A stretch of 64,000 bases of DNA from SAR202 cluster bacterium (GTDB lineage: Bacteria > Chloroflexota > Dehalococcoidia > Lucifugimonadales > UBA3495): the NCBI GenBank assembly GCA_016872385.1, contig VGZV01000008.1:1-64000 (forward strand). The letters are read 5' to 3'. Positions within the stretch are counted from its first letter, which is position 1. Every line of letters begins with the position of its first letter. Both the position numbers and the translations under genes were made by a program. Below the pieces are notes generated by a model that was not told the origin of the DNA, searched no databases, and worked only from the letters and a program-made list of their open reading frames with translations. Positions 57,181-64,000 of the stretch are shown one piece after another.

Positions 57181-57513
57181 CTACTTGGCGGCCAGCACCG
57201 CGTCAATCTTGCGCTTTAGCTGGCCCTTGGGCGCCGCGCCAATAATCTGGTCCACGGGCTTACCCTGCTTAAAGAAAATCAGCGCAGGGATGCTGCGGAC
57301 ACCGTACTTGGCGGCGATGTTGGGGCTGCTGTCTACGTCCAGCTTGGCAACGTTCAGGCGGCCCGCATACTCCCCCGCCAAGTCATGGACCGCCGGGGCA
57401 ATCATCTTGCAGGGCCCGCACCACTCGGCCCAAAAGTCCACCAGCACCGGCAACTCGGATTTCAGCACCTCGGCATCCCAGGTGCTCTCGGTCACGTTGA
57501 TGGGTTCAGCCAT
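57181..57513 (-). CDS. trxA: Thioredoxin
   Basis: 'VLVDFWAEWCGPCKMIAPAVHDLAGEYAGRLNVAKLDVDSSPNIAAKYGVRSIPALIFFKQG'. Confidence 0.96.
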   Translation of the reverse strand: MAEPINVTESTWDAEVLKSELPVLVDFWAEWCGPCKMIAPAVHDLAGEYAGRLNVAKLDVDSSPNIAAKYGVRSIPALIFFKQGKPVDQIIGAAPKGQLKRKIDAVLAAK

Positions 57514-57660
57514 TGTTCCTATCCTCCGATAAGGCCGTCATCACTGCTGCCTCTCTTGCAGCAGCAGCTATCATGCGCCTTTGGATAATATGAAGTTTAC
57601 CCCTGGCTGCCTAGCTGGTCAACTACGGCTGCGTCATGGGCAACAAATAGGGGCCCCAAA

Positions 57661-57687
57661 GGAAAAGGGGCACCCACCGGGTACCCC
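57661..57687 (-). terminator. Rho-independent terminator of the alpha-hydroxy-acid oxidase gene
   Basis: Minus strand GGGGTACCC-GGT-GGGTGCCCC then TTTTCC. Confidence 0.65.
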
Positions 57688-57726
57688 TCCGTTGTCGTTT
57701 TGCCCGTTGGGCAGTAGGCTCGCTTA

Positions 57727-58824
57727 CTAGCCCGCCACCCGGCCCGGCCCCCAGCCATCGGGAATGTTGACCAGGGAGGGCTCAATGGCTTCCACATTAG
57801 TCTGGCCGCAGTAGGCCATGACCTGGTCCAGTTCCTTACGCAGGAGTTCCAGCACACCGTGGACGCCATCTGCGCCGTCTACCGCCAGGCCCCAGTAAAG
57901 AGGCCGCCCGATGCCCACGGCCTTGACACCCATGGCCAGGGCCTTGAGCACATCACTGCCCCGGCGCACGCCGGAGTCCAGATAGATTTCCGCCTGGCCT
58001 TTGCACGCCGCCACCACTTCCGGGACCATCTCAATGGCGCTTTGCGTTTGGTCCAGCTGCCGCCCGCCGTGGTTAGACACCAGGATGCCGTTGACGCCGT
58101 TCTCCACCGCCAAGTGGGTATCTTCCGCAGTGCGGATACCCTTGAGCACCAGCGGCAGGGAAGTGAGGCCCCGCAGCCACTCCAGCTCCTTCCAGGTCAG
58201 CGGCGCAGTGGGCGAAGGCCGCCAGTTGGGTGCCTCGTCGGTGCCGCTCATGGCGGGCAGTTCTTCCGTGGTAGCGCGGAAGTTGCCTAGGGGGAAGGGG
58301 TTCTCATAGCGGTTGCGCTGGTCCCGCTCCTTGGGGCTGGGCACCGGCGTGTCTACGGTCAAGACAATGGCCTTGTAGCCAGCCTCCTCGGCCCGGTGCA
58401 CCAGCATCTCGGTGAACTCGTAGCCCCGGTGGTAAAGCTGGAACCACAGGGGGGCCGAAGCCGCCCCGGCCACGTCCTCCATACTGTAGTGAGAGGAAGT
58501 GCTGAGCATCATCAGGGTGTTGGACTTGCCCGCGCCCCGGGCGGTAGCCAGTTCACCGTCGGGGTGGGCCAGCTTGTGGCCGCCCGCGGGGCAGACAAAC
58601 ACGGGGAAGCTGATTTCGCTGCCCAGCATGGTGGTGGAGAGCTTGCGCTGGTCCACGTCCCGCAAGAAGCGGGGGCGCAGGGTCAAAGCGTCGAAGGCGG
58701 TGCGGTTGCGGCGAGTAGTAATCTCGTCCATAGCACCCGCTTCAATAAAGTCCCAGTTATTATGGGGCAGGCACTGCTTGGCCCGCACTTCAAAGTCGTG
58801 AAGGTTAATGGGGTCCATCCGCAT
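57727..58824 (-). CDS. Alpha-hydroxy-acid oxidising FMN-dependent protein (lactate dehydrogenase/oxidase-like)
   Basis: 'FPVFVCPAGGHKLAHPDGELATARGAGKSNTLMMLSTSS', 'GILVSNHGGRQLDQTQSAIE', 'IYLDSGVRRGSDVLKALAMGVKAVGIGRPLYWGLA'; AGGAGG SD. Confidence 0.92.
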   Translation of the reverse strand: MRMDPINLHDFEVRAKQCLPHNNWDFIEAGAMDEITTRRNRTAFDALTLRPRFLRDVDQRKLSTTMLGSEISFPVFVCPAGGHKLAHPDGELATARGAGKSNTLMMLSTSSHYSMEDVAGAASAPLWFQLYHRGYEFTEMLVHRAEEAGYKAIVLTVDTPVPSPKERDQRNRYENPFPLGNFRATTEELPAMSGTDEAPNWRPSPTAPLTWKELEWLRGLTSLPLVLKGIRTAEDTHLAVENGVNGILVSNHGGRQLDQTQSAIEMVPEVVAACKGQAEIYLDSGVRRGSDVLKALAMGVKAVGIGRPLYWGLAVDGADGVHGVLELLRKELDQVMAYCGQTNVEAIEPSLVNIPDGWGPGRVAG

Positions 58825-58951
58825 GGGAGTACCTCCTGCAATTCCGGCCTGCCAGGGAACCAAGCCGAGGCCGTAGTTAAGTCGCAGCTACTTTACTACC
58901 TGGGCAGGAGGGTGGCAAGGGGTGGGCGAGTGCATTAGTTATAACGGATAC

Positions 58952-59173
58952 TCAGGCCGCATACTGGAGCACTTCCAATTCCGCCGTGCCGTCGGTACGG
59001 GCCAAAAGGGCGTCAATGCGTGCCATAACCGCATCCTCAATCAAGTATTCACGGCACGCCTGGCACTGTAAGACCGGGAGTTGCTTCAAAATTACGATGC
59101 GGTTTTCTGACAGCTTGAAGGGCAAGTCAGTGGTGATTGACACCATGCCAGCGCCGCAAATCGTGCACCTCAT
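58952..59173 (-). CDS. YgiT/MqsA-type zinc finger protein
   Basis: 'MRCTICGAGMVSITTDLPFKL...LPVLQCQACREYLIEDAVMARIDALL'; overlaps the upstream stop (ATGA). Confidence 0.82.
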   Translation of the reverse strand: MRCTICGAGMVSITTDLPFKLSENRIVILKQLPVLQCQACREYLIEDAVMARIDALLARTDGTAELEVLQYAA

Positions 59174-59508
59174 GGGGTTCTCCTTCGCGCCTTTAAGTCC
59201 GCTTCCCACTCTTCCGGGCTGGGATGGTATGCGGTAACGATTCGCACGTTCTGCCCATCCACGTCGGTGGCGAACAGGACGTGGAACGCCACTTGCCCCC
59301 GGCGCCCCAACAGCAAGTAGCTTGGGAGAGGTTGGTCATAGGGGTACGCCTCAACGATCTCGTAGCCCTCGGCGGCGATTATTGCCTCGCGAGCAATAAA
59401 CCTTTGCTCCAGGCGCATATTGATATGATAAGTCCACAGGATCCGGCCACTGCGCAGGCAATCACAAATGAAGGCTAAAGGATCGTCGGGGAGTTTTCGC
59501 TCAAGCAC
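59170..59508 (-). CDS. DUF4258 domain-containing protein (candidate toxin-like partner)
   Basis: 'ILWTYHINMRLEQRFIAREAIIAAEGYEIVEAYPYDQPLPSYLLLGRRGQVAFHVLFATDVDGQNVRIVTAYHPSPEEWEADLKARR'. Confidence 0.82.
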   Translation of the reverse strand: MLERKLPDDPLAFICDCLRSGRILWTYHINMRLEQRFIAREAIIAAEGYEIVEAYPYDQPLPSYLLLGRRGQVAFHVLFATDVDGQNVRIVTAYHPSPEEWEADLKARRRTP

Positions 59509-59526
59509 TGTTCATCAATTCAGTCA

Positions 59527-59853
59527 TCAGCGCGTTGCCCGCCTTAACTCCCTGAGAAATACATCGGTGTCAGCGAAGTAGTGCGGGACATTTCTCAACC
59601 GTCTCAGTTTTGACTCAATCGCTGATAGGCGCTTGATGCGCTGGCTTACAAACGGGCTTCGGCGGTCGACCTCACTCGCCTTCGTGCGCAAGCGCATCTG
59701 CATGGTGTTCAGAGGGAACGCATGCGCTGCCCGCCAGTTATTAATTACGTCAATAGCGGCTTCAATCTCCTCGGGTGTAGACCTACGGGAGATAAGGGCC
59801 TTCCCTGCGGCATCAATTTCTTCTAATGAATAGCTGCGTGTGGCCCAAGGCAT
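59527..59853 (-). CDS. Short protein resembling the N-terminal part of RelA/SpoT-domain proteins (probable truncated remnant)
   Basis: 'INNWRAAHAFPLNTMQMRLRTKASEVDRRSPFVSQRIKRLSAIESKLRR' resembles the region before the RelA/SpoT synthetase core; core missing. Confidence 0.5.
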   Translation of the reverse strand: MPWATRSYSLEEIDAAGKALISRRSTPEEIEAAIDVINNWRAAHAFPLNTMQMRLRTKASEVDRRSPFVSQRIKRLSAIESKLRRLRNVPHYFADTDVFLRELRRATR

Positions 59854-59979
59854 GAGATCACCATATGCCAGAATGTGTGCTGCGTCAAGTGCTGTTGCGC
59901 ATTAAGCGCCTAGCCCGACTGGTCATACCTTGCCCAGCAGCAACACAGAATTGCCAACAATCATCCATAAAAACCATGA

Positions 59980-60003
59980 GGGGCGGGTTCAAAACCCCGC
60001 CCC
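59980..60003. terminator. GC-rich hairpin downstream of porB, candidate terminator
   Basis: GGGGCGGG-TTCAAAAC-CCCGCCCC; on the minus strand followed within 6 nt by GTTTTTATGG. Confidence 0.45.
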
Positions 60004-60040
60004 CTGCCTGTTTCGCCGTGTGTGTGCCTTGGACAGTTGG

Positions 60041-61033
60041 TTATGCTTCCTCCTTCTCCCCAAAGGGTATTAGCCCCGGAATCCACCACTTCTCCCAGCT
60101 TTCGTCCACCTTCTCCTGGAAGAACTTGATGTCCTCCTTGGTCATGTGGGCAAAGCGGCCCTGGCGCATCAGGTACTCCTCCACTGGCTTGCGCTGGCGG
60201 ATGCCCTTGGCAATGGTCCGGGAGGGGCCGTTGAGCACCAGCTCGCCGTTGACGATTTCGTACAGCACCCACAGGCCCGTCTCGATGCCCAGCATTCCCA
60301 GCTCGTGGGAGTACTTGGGGTCGTAGTCCCAGCCCTTGGGGCACGGGTCAAAGCAGTGGACAAAGGTGGGGCCACCGATGGTCAGGGCGCGCCGGATTTT
60401 GTTGGTGAAGTCCAGGCCATAGGAGGCGCAGGTGGTGGCCACATACTTGCAGTCCGGATGGCCGGCGGCCAGCATGGGCGCGGTGTTCTTCTTCCACCGC
60501 TTGTTCATGATGCGGTGCACCTTGCCCGGCGGGCTGAAGGTGGAGTTGGCGCCCCATGGGGAGCTGCCAGACACTTGGATGTCGGTGTTGGCGTAGGACT
60601 CGTTGTCATAGCAGATGATGAGCAGGTTATACTCGTCGTGCTGCAACGCCGCCGAGATGGCGGAGAGGCCCATGTCCACGCCGCCGCCGTCGCCGCAGAA
60701 GGCGATGACGTTGATGGGTTCCTGCTTCATCTTGCCTTTGCGCATCATGGAGGCCAGGGCCGCGGCGGTGCCGGTGGCGGCGGAGCCGGAGGAACCCAAC
60801 TGAGTGTGCATCCACGGCACTACCCAGGGGGTGCTGTAGTAGGTGGTGTTGGCCACGTACATACAGCCGGTGCTGCCCAGCACAATGGTGCGCTGGCCCG
60901 CCGCCTTGACCATCAGCCGCATCACCAGGGCAGATTCGCAGCCCTGGCAGGTGCGGTGGCCTGAAGTAAAGTATTCTTCTACCGGTATATTTTTGACCCC
61001 ACGGACCTGGGGAAGATCTTGCACACTGGTCAT
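60041..61033 (-). CDS. porB: 2-oxoacid:ferredoxin oxidoreductase beta subunit (TPP-binding)
   Basis: 'SGHRTCQGCESALVMRLM', 'GDGGGVDMGLSAISAALQHDEYNLLIICYDNESYANTDIQVSGSSPWGA'. Confidence 0.93.
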   Translation of the reverse strand: MTSVQDLPQVRGVKNIPVEEYFTSGHRTCQGCESALVMRLMVKAAGQRTIVLGSTGCMYVANTTYYSTPWVVPWMHTQLGSSGSAATGTAAALASMMRKGKMKQEPINVIAFCGDGGGVDMGLSAISAALQHDEYNLLIICYDNESYANTDIQVSGSSPWGANSTFSPPGKVHRIMNKRWKKNTAPMLAAGHPDCKYVATTCASYGLDFTNKIRRALTIGGPTFVHCFDPCPKGWDYDPKYSHELGMLGIETGLWVLYEIVNGELVLNGPSRTIAKGIRQRKPVEEYLMRQGRFAHMTKEDIKFFQEKVDESWEKWWIPGLIPFGEKEEA

Positions 61034-61038
61034 AGTCG

Positions 61039-62262
61039 TTACTCCCTTACTGCGATCCAGGTATTTTCCTGCTCTATCTTGCCGGTGTCTATGGCTTTCT
61101 GGCACATATCCACCACCTGGTTCACGTCCCGCACCATCACCTCGCGGCCACCCAAGCCAGCAATGAAGCTAAGCATCAGCGGGTGACGCTGCAGGGGATA
61201 CAGGGCGGCACGCAGGTCGTTGAACAGCACTCCGCCGAAGGAGGGGGAGCCGTAAGAGTAGTCCCGGTCAATGACTCCCACCGCCTTACAGTGGCTCAGG
61301 GCGTTGCGAATTTCTTCGGTGGCGAAGGGGCGGAAGAATTTGACCCGCAGGAACCCCACTTTCTTGCCCTGCTCCCGCAGCCGCCGGATGGCGACCCGCA
61401 CCGGCATGGCCAGAGTGCCCATGCCCACCAGGACGATTTCCGCATCCTCGGTCATGAACTCTTCAATCCAGGGACTGGGGTCACCGCGGCCAAAGACCTG
61501 CTTGAACTCATCATAGGCTTCGGGGATCACCTGGGTGGCCCGCAGCATGGCCTCGTTGGTCTGGCGGCGGATTTCCATCAGCCAGTCCTCATTGACCTGG
61601 GGCGCCACGGTGATGGGGTTGTCCGGGTGAAGCTGGAGCTTGCCCCGGTTGTAGTTGGGCAGGAACTGGCGCACCTTCTTGTTGTCCGGCACCCGCACAA
61701 TGGCCTGGGAGTGGGTAAGGAAGGAGCCGTCGCAGCTGACAGCGAAGGGCAGGAACACTCTAGGGTCCTCTGCAATTTTCCAGGCCAGCAGGGCGGTGTC
61801 CAGGGCCTCCTGGGCGGTAGCCACCCAGTAGAGCATCCATCCCAGGTCGCGGACCGCCAAGGCGTCGTTGTGTTCCACGCCGAAAGCGCCGGGGTCGTCC
61901 AGGGCGCGGTTGCCCACCATTGCCACCACCGGCAGCCGCAGGCCGGCGGTGACGGTGATGGCCTCCATAGCGTAGAACCAGCCCACGCCGCTGGAGCCGC
62001 AGAAGGTGCGGGCGCCCACGGCGGAGGCGTGCTTGACGATTTCAAACTGGGAGTGCTCGCTCTCAGCCACGATGAAGTCGCAGTCGAAGGCGCCGTCGGC
62101 CTTGAGCTTGGACACGTACTGCATGACGGTGTCGTAGGGCCGAATGGGGTAGGCGGTAATCACGTCCACATCGGCCAAGGCGCAGGCAATGGCGATGGCT
62201 TCGCTGCCGCTGATTAGCTCTTCCTTTTCCGTCTGGAAAAGCTGGGTCTGAGTAGTAGTCAT
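61039..62262 (-). CDS. porA: 2-oxoacid:ferredoxin oxidoreductase alpha subunit
   Basis: 'ISGSEAIAIACALADVDVITAYPIRPYDTVMQYV', 'FIVAESEHSQFEIVKHASAVGARTFCGSSGVGWFYAMEAI'. Confidence 0.93.
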   Translation of the reverse strand: MTTTQTQLFQTEKEELISGSEAIAIACALADVDVITAYPIRPYDTVMQYVSKLKADGAFDCDFIVAESEHSQFEIVKHASAVGARTFCGSSGVGWFYAMEAITVTAGLRLPVVAMVGNRALDDPGAFGVEHNDALAVRDLGWMLYWVATAQEALDTALLAWKIAEDPRVFLPFAVSCDGSFLTHSQAIVRVPDNKKVRQFLPNYNRGKLQLHPDNPITVAPQVNEDWLMEIRRQTNEAMLRATQVIPEAYDEFKQVFGRGDPSPWIEEFMTEDAEIVLVGMGTLAMPVRVAIRRLREQGKKVGFLRVKFFRPFATEEIRNALSHCKAVGVIDRDYSYGSPSFGGVLFNDLRAALYPLQRHPLMLSFIAGLGGREVMVRDVNQVVDMCQKAIDTGKIEQENTWIAVRE

Positions 62263-63417
62263 TTAGCTGTCCCTCGAATTGGCAATCTCTTCAGCGTATC
62301 CGCCAACGTGGTGGAAGCCATGGGAGCGCTCGCCAGCGGCCTGCTGCTTCTCCACTAGGGCGGTCATCCACTGCTTGTAGGAGTTGGCGTCCTTCTGCCA
62401 GGCTTCCCACTCGCTGTTGTTGTCGTTGAACTCGGCCTCGTTTACCATGGTGATGCAGTTGGGCACCGGGCACACCGACTCACAGACGCCGCAACCGCAG
62501 CAGGACTCCATGTTGGCGTCAAACAGGCCATCGGGAGTCACGTCAAAACAGGTGTCCGGGCACTGGAGCCAGCACAGGGTGCACTTGATGCAAGTCTCGA
62601 AGTTGACCACCGGGCGCATGGAGCGGGTGCTCCACTTCTTGAACACGGCATTGCGCGCCGGCTGGTAGCCTTCCTGCCCGCCGCGGAAGCCGCCGCCCTG
62701 CTCGATGCCCCGGATGACCAGACCTTCTTCCATGCTCTTCCAGCCGGGCAGGTCAAAGGAGAAGGGGACTTCCGTGCTGCCTTCGCCAGGTTCCACGGGC
62801 CGCTGGGTGGTGCGGTCGTAGGCCTTCTGGGCGGAAGACAATTTCACATCGGACGTGCCCTGGTCCTTGAGGGCAGCCATCATGGAGTCCAGGCTCACCA
62901 GGTCAGGGCACACTTTGCACAGCGCCCCCAGGATGCGCATGTCCGTGTGGTCGTCCTTGTAGACCCACAAACCGGAGAAGCTGGCTGTGCTGGGTATGAT
63001 GGACAGATTGAACGGCTCACTGCGCTGGTGGATGTCCTGGATGAGGTCCTCAGCGGGCTGGCGGGAGGTGACGATCAGCGTTCCGCCGGGCTTGGTCAAC
63101 TTGTTAATGGGTTCCAGGCCATACCAGGCCCAGGACTCGATGCCCTTGCACATGGTGTCGTCCACATTGATGGTGACATCCACTTCCTGGGCTTCGTACA
63201 CCGCCAGGTTCTCTTCCAGTTCCTCAGGCGTGTCGGCAACGATGGCGAATTGCTTTGCGGGGATGCCGTTGCGTTCCGGGGAGTCGCCGTAGCGCCCGAA
63301 GGCCGTGCCGATTTTGCCTTCTTTGCGCGCGGCGAATACTATGGAGCGGACGATGTTCCGGGCCAGAGTTCTCTGGTAAATACCCCGGTACACCACCTCC
63401 ACCGCCACTGTGGCCAT
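62263..63417 (-). CDS. Fused gamma-delta subunit of 2-oxoacid:ferredoxin oxidoreductase
   Basis: N-terminal gamma domain 'GIYQRTLARNIVRSIVFAARKEGKIGTAFGRYGDSPERNGIP'; C-terminal double 4Fe-4S 'CIKCTLCWLQCPDTC...CCGCGVCESVCPVPN'. Confidence 0.92.
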   Translation of the reverse strand: MATVAVEVVYRGIYQRTLARNIVRSIVFAARKEGKIGTAFGRYGDSPERNGIPAKQFAIVADTPEELEENLAVYEAQEVDVTINVDDTMCKGIESWAWYGLEPINKLTKPGGTLIVTSRQPAEDLIQDIHQRSEPFNLSIIPSTASFSGLWVYKDDHTDMRILGALCKVCPDLVSLDSMMAALKDQGTSDVKLSSAQKAYDRTTQRPVEPGEGSTEVPFSFDLPGWKSMEEGLVIRGIEQGGGFRGGQEGYQPARNAVFKKWSTRSMRPVVNFETCIKCTLCWLQCPDTCFDVTPDGLFDANMESCCGCGVCESVCPVPNCITMVNEAEFNDNNSEWEAWQKDANSYKQWMTALVEKQQAAGERSHGFHHVGGYAEEIANSRDS

Positions 63418-63496
63418 AAGCGTTCCTCCAAATGAGTTCTTTGTTTAAACCGTCCTGGGGGCCGGACTTGTGGCCGTACCCTCAGGCAAGCCAACC

Positions 63497-64000
63497 TTAG
63501 CGTGCCCGTCCCACCGGCAATTTGGCGCCCTGGAAAGGCCCCTGGGTCGCCTCAAAGGACTGGGAAAAGGCCAACAATTCTGCGTTGGACTGCTTTTTCA
63601 GGTCAATGGGCTGGCTGAAGCCCTGCTTGACATTGTAGCCGGTCTTGTAGTACAGCTCCACTCGATTGTCCTCGGGGTCGTAGAAGTATACGCTGCACGA
63701 AATGCCGTGGGTGACGCAGCGGTCAATGCGCACCTTTTCGTCCAAAAGCCGCTGGTACAACTTCTTCAAGGAATCCAGGTCCTTCACAATAAAGGACACC
63801 TGGCCCAGTCCCTGGGTCTTGGGACGCTCTGCCCCATTGGCCCGTCCCAGGGCTAGCTCGTGGTGCTCATTCTCTGGGTCGGCGCTGAGAAAGCAACTGC
63901 CCCGGTCCGGGTCCTCGTCGGTGATGGTCAGGCCGATGACCCGGGTGTAGAAGTCGCGCATCTTTAGGAAGTCGTTGCAAATTATGCCAACGTGGCCTAG
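63497..64000 (-). CDS. VOC family protein (glyoxalase/extradiol dioxygenase-like), truncated by the window edge
   Basis: 'LGHVGIICNDFLKMRDFYTRVIGLTITDEDPDRGSCFLS...VSFIVKDLDSLKKLYQRLL...SVYFYDPEDNRVELYY'; frame stays open to position 64000. Confidence 0.88.
   Translation of the reverse strand, partial: LGHVGIICNDFLKMRDFYTRVIGLTITDEDPDRGSCFLSADPENEHHELALGRANGAERPKTQGLGQVSFIVKDLDSLKKLYQRLLDEKVRIDRCVTHGISCSVYFYDPEDNRVELYYKTGYNVKQGFSQPIDLKKQSNAELLAFSQSFEATQGPFQGAKLPVGRAR

Noticed and set aside
59527-59529. Stop TGA of the RelA/SpoT-like fragment as possible Sec readthrough
   Set aside because: It is immediately followed by another in-frame TGA, and the sequence after it does not resemble the missing RelA/SpoT core.
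60146-60964. 272-aa plus-strand ORF opposite porB
   Set aside because: Antisense shadow of porB; Gly/His/Val-rich without homology.

Overview
This 64 kb window is GC-rich, gene-dense bacterial chromosome. Gene content suggests Chloroflexota, Dehalococcoidia/SAR202-like; this is inference and no phylogeny was run. Most of it is core metabolism. It contains pyrF-DUF951, a pyrR-pyrB-pyrC-carA-carB operon with a recognisable PyrR attenuator, an 11-subunit complex I cluster (nuoABCDHIJKLMN, no nuoEFG), and nadK-NUDIX. A succinate dehydrogenase/fumarate reductase follows, with an HdrB-like third subunit, then hflX, dapL/dapF, miaA, and tpiA-apgM-pgk. The rest includes a polyprenyl-synthetase homologue, tsaC-like, guaA, purD/B/C/S, trxA-tRNA-Glutaredoxin, and a porB/porA/porGD 2-oxoacid:ferredoxin oxidoreductase set. 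Small accessory islets interrupt the core genes at about 6.8-7.9, 38.0-39.8, 41.7-42.3 and 58.9-59.9 kb. The points I rate most worth a second look are: (i) a tRNA-Sec (anticodon UCA) between trxA and a glutaredoxin-like gene; (ii) a complete PyrR attenuator; (iii) a class-E-type SDH with an extra Cys in the third Fe-S motif and no SdhC/D; (iv) a polyprenyl synthetase homologue that has lost both Asp-rich motifs; (v) a solo HEPN-motif protein beside a frameshifted HicB; (vi) a truncated RelA/SpoT-like fragment upstream of a DUF4258/YgiT-type pair; (vii) an uncharacterised membrane protein + PD-(D/E)xK-like pair; (viii) a 157-bp MITE-like element. All family calls are from reading the translations; no database search was possible.
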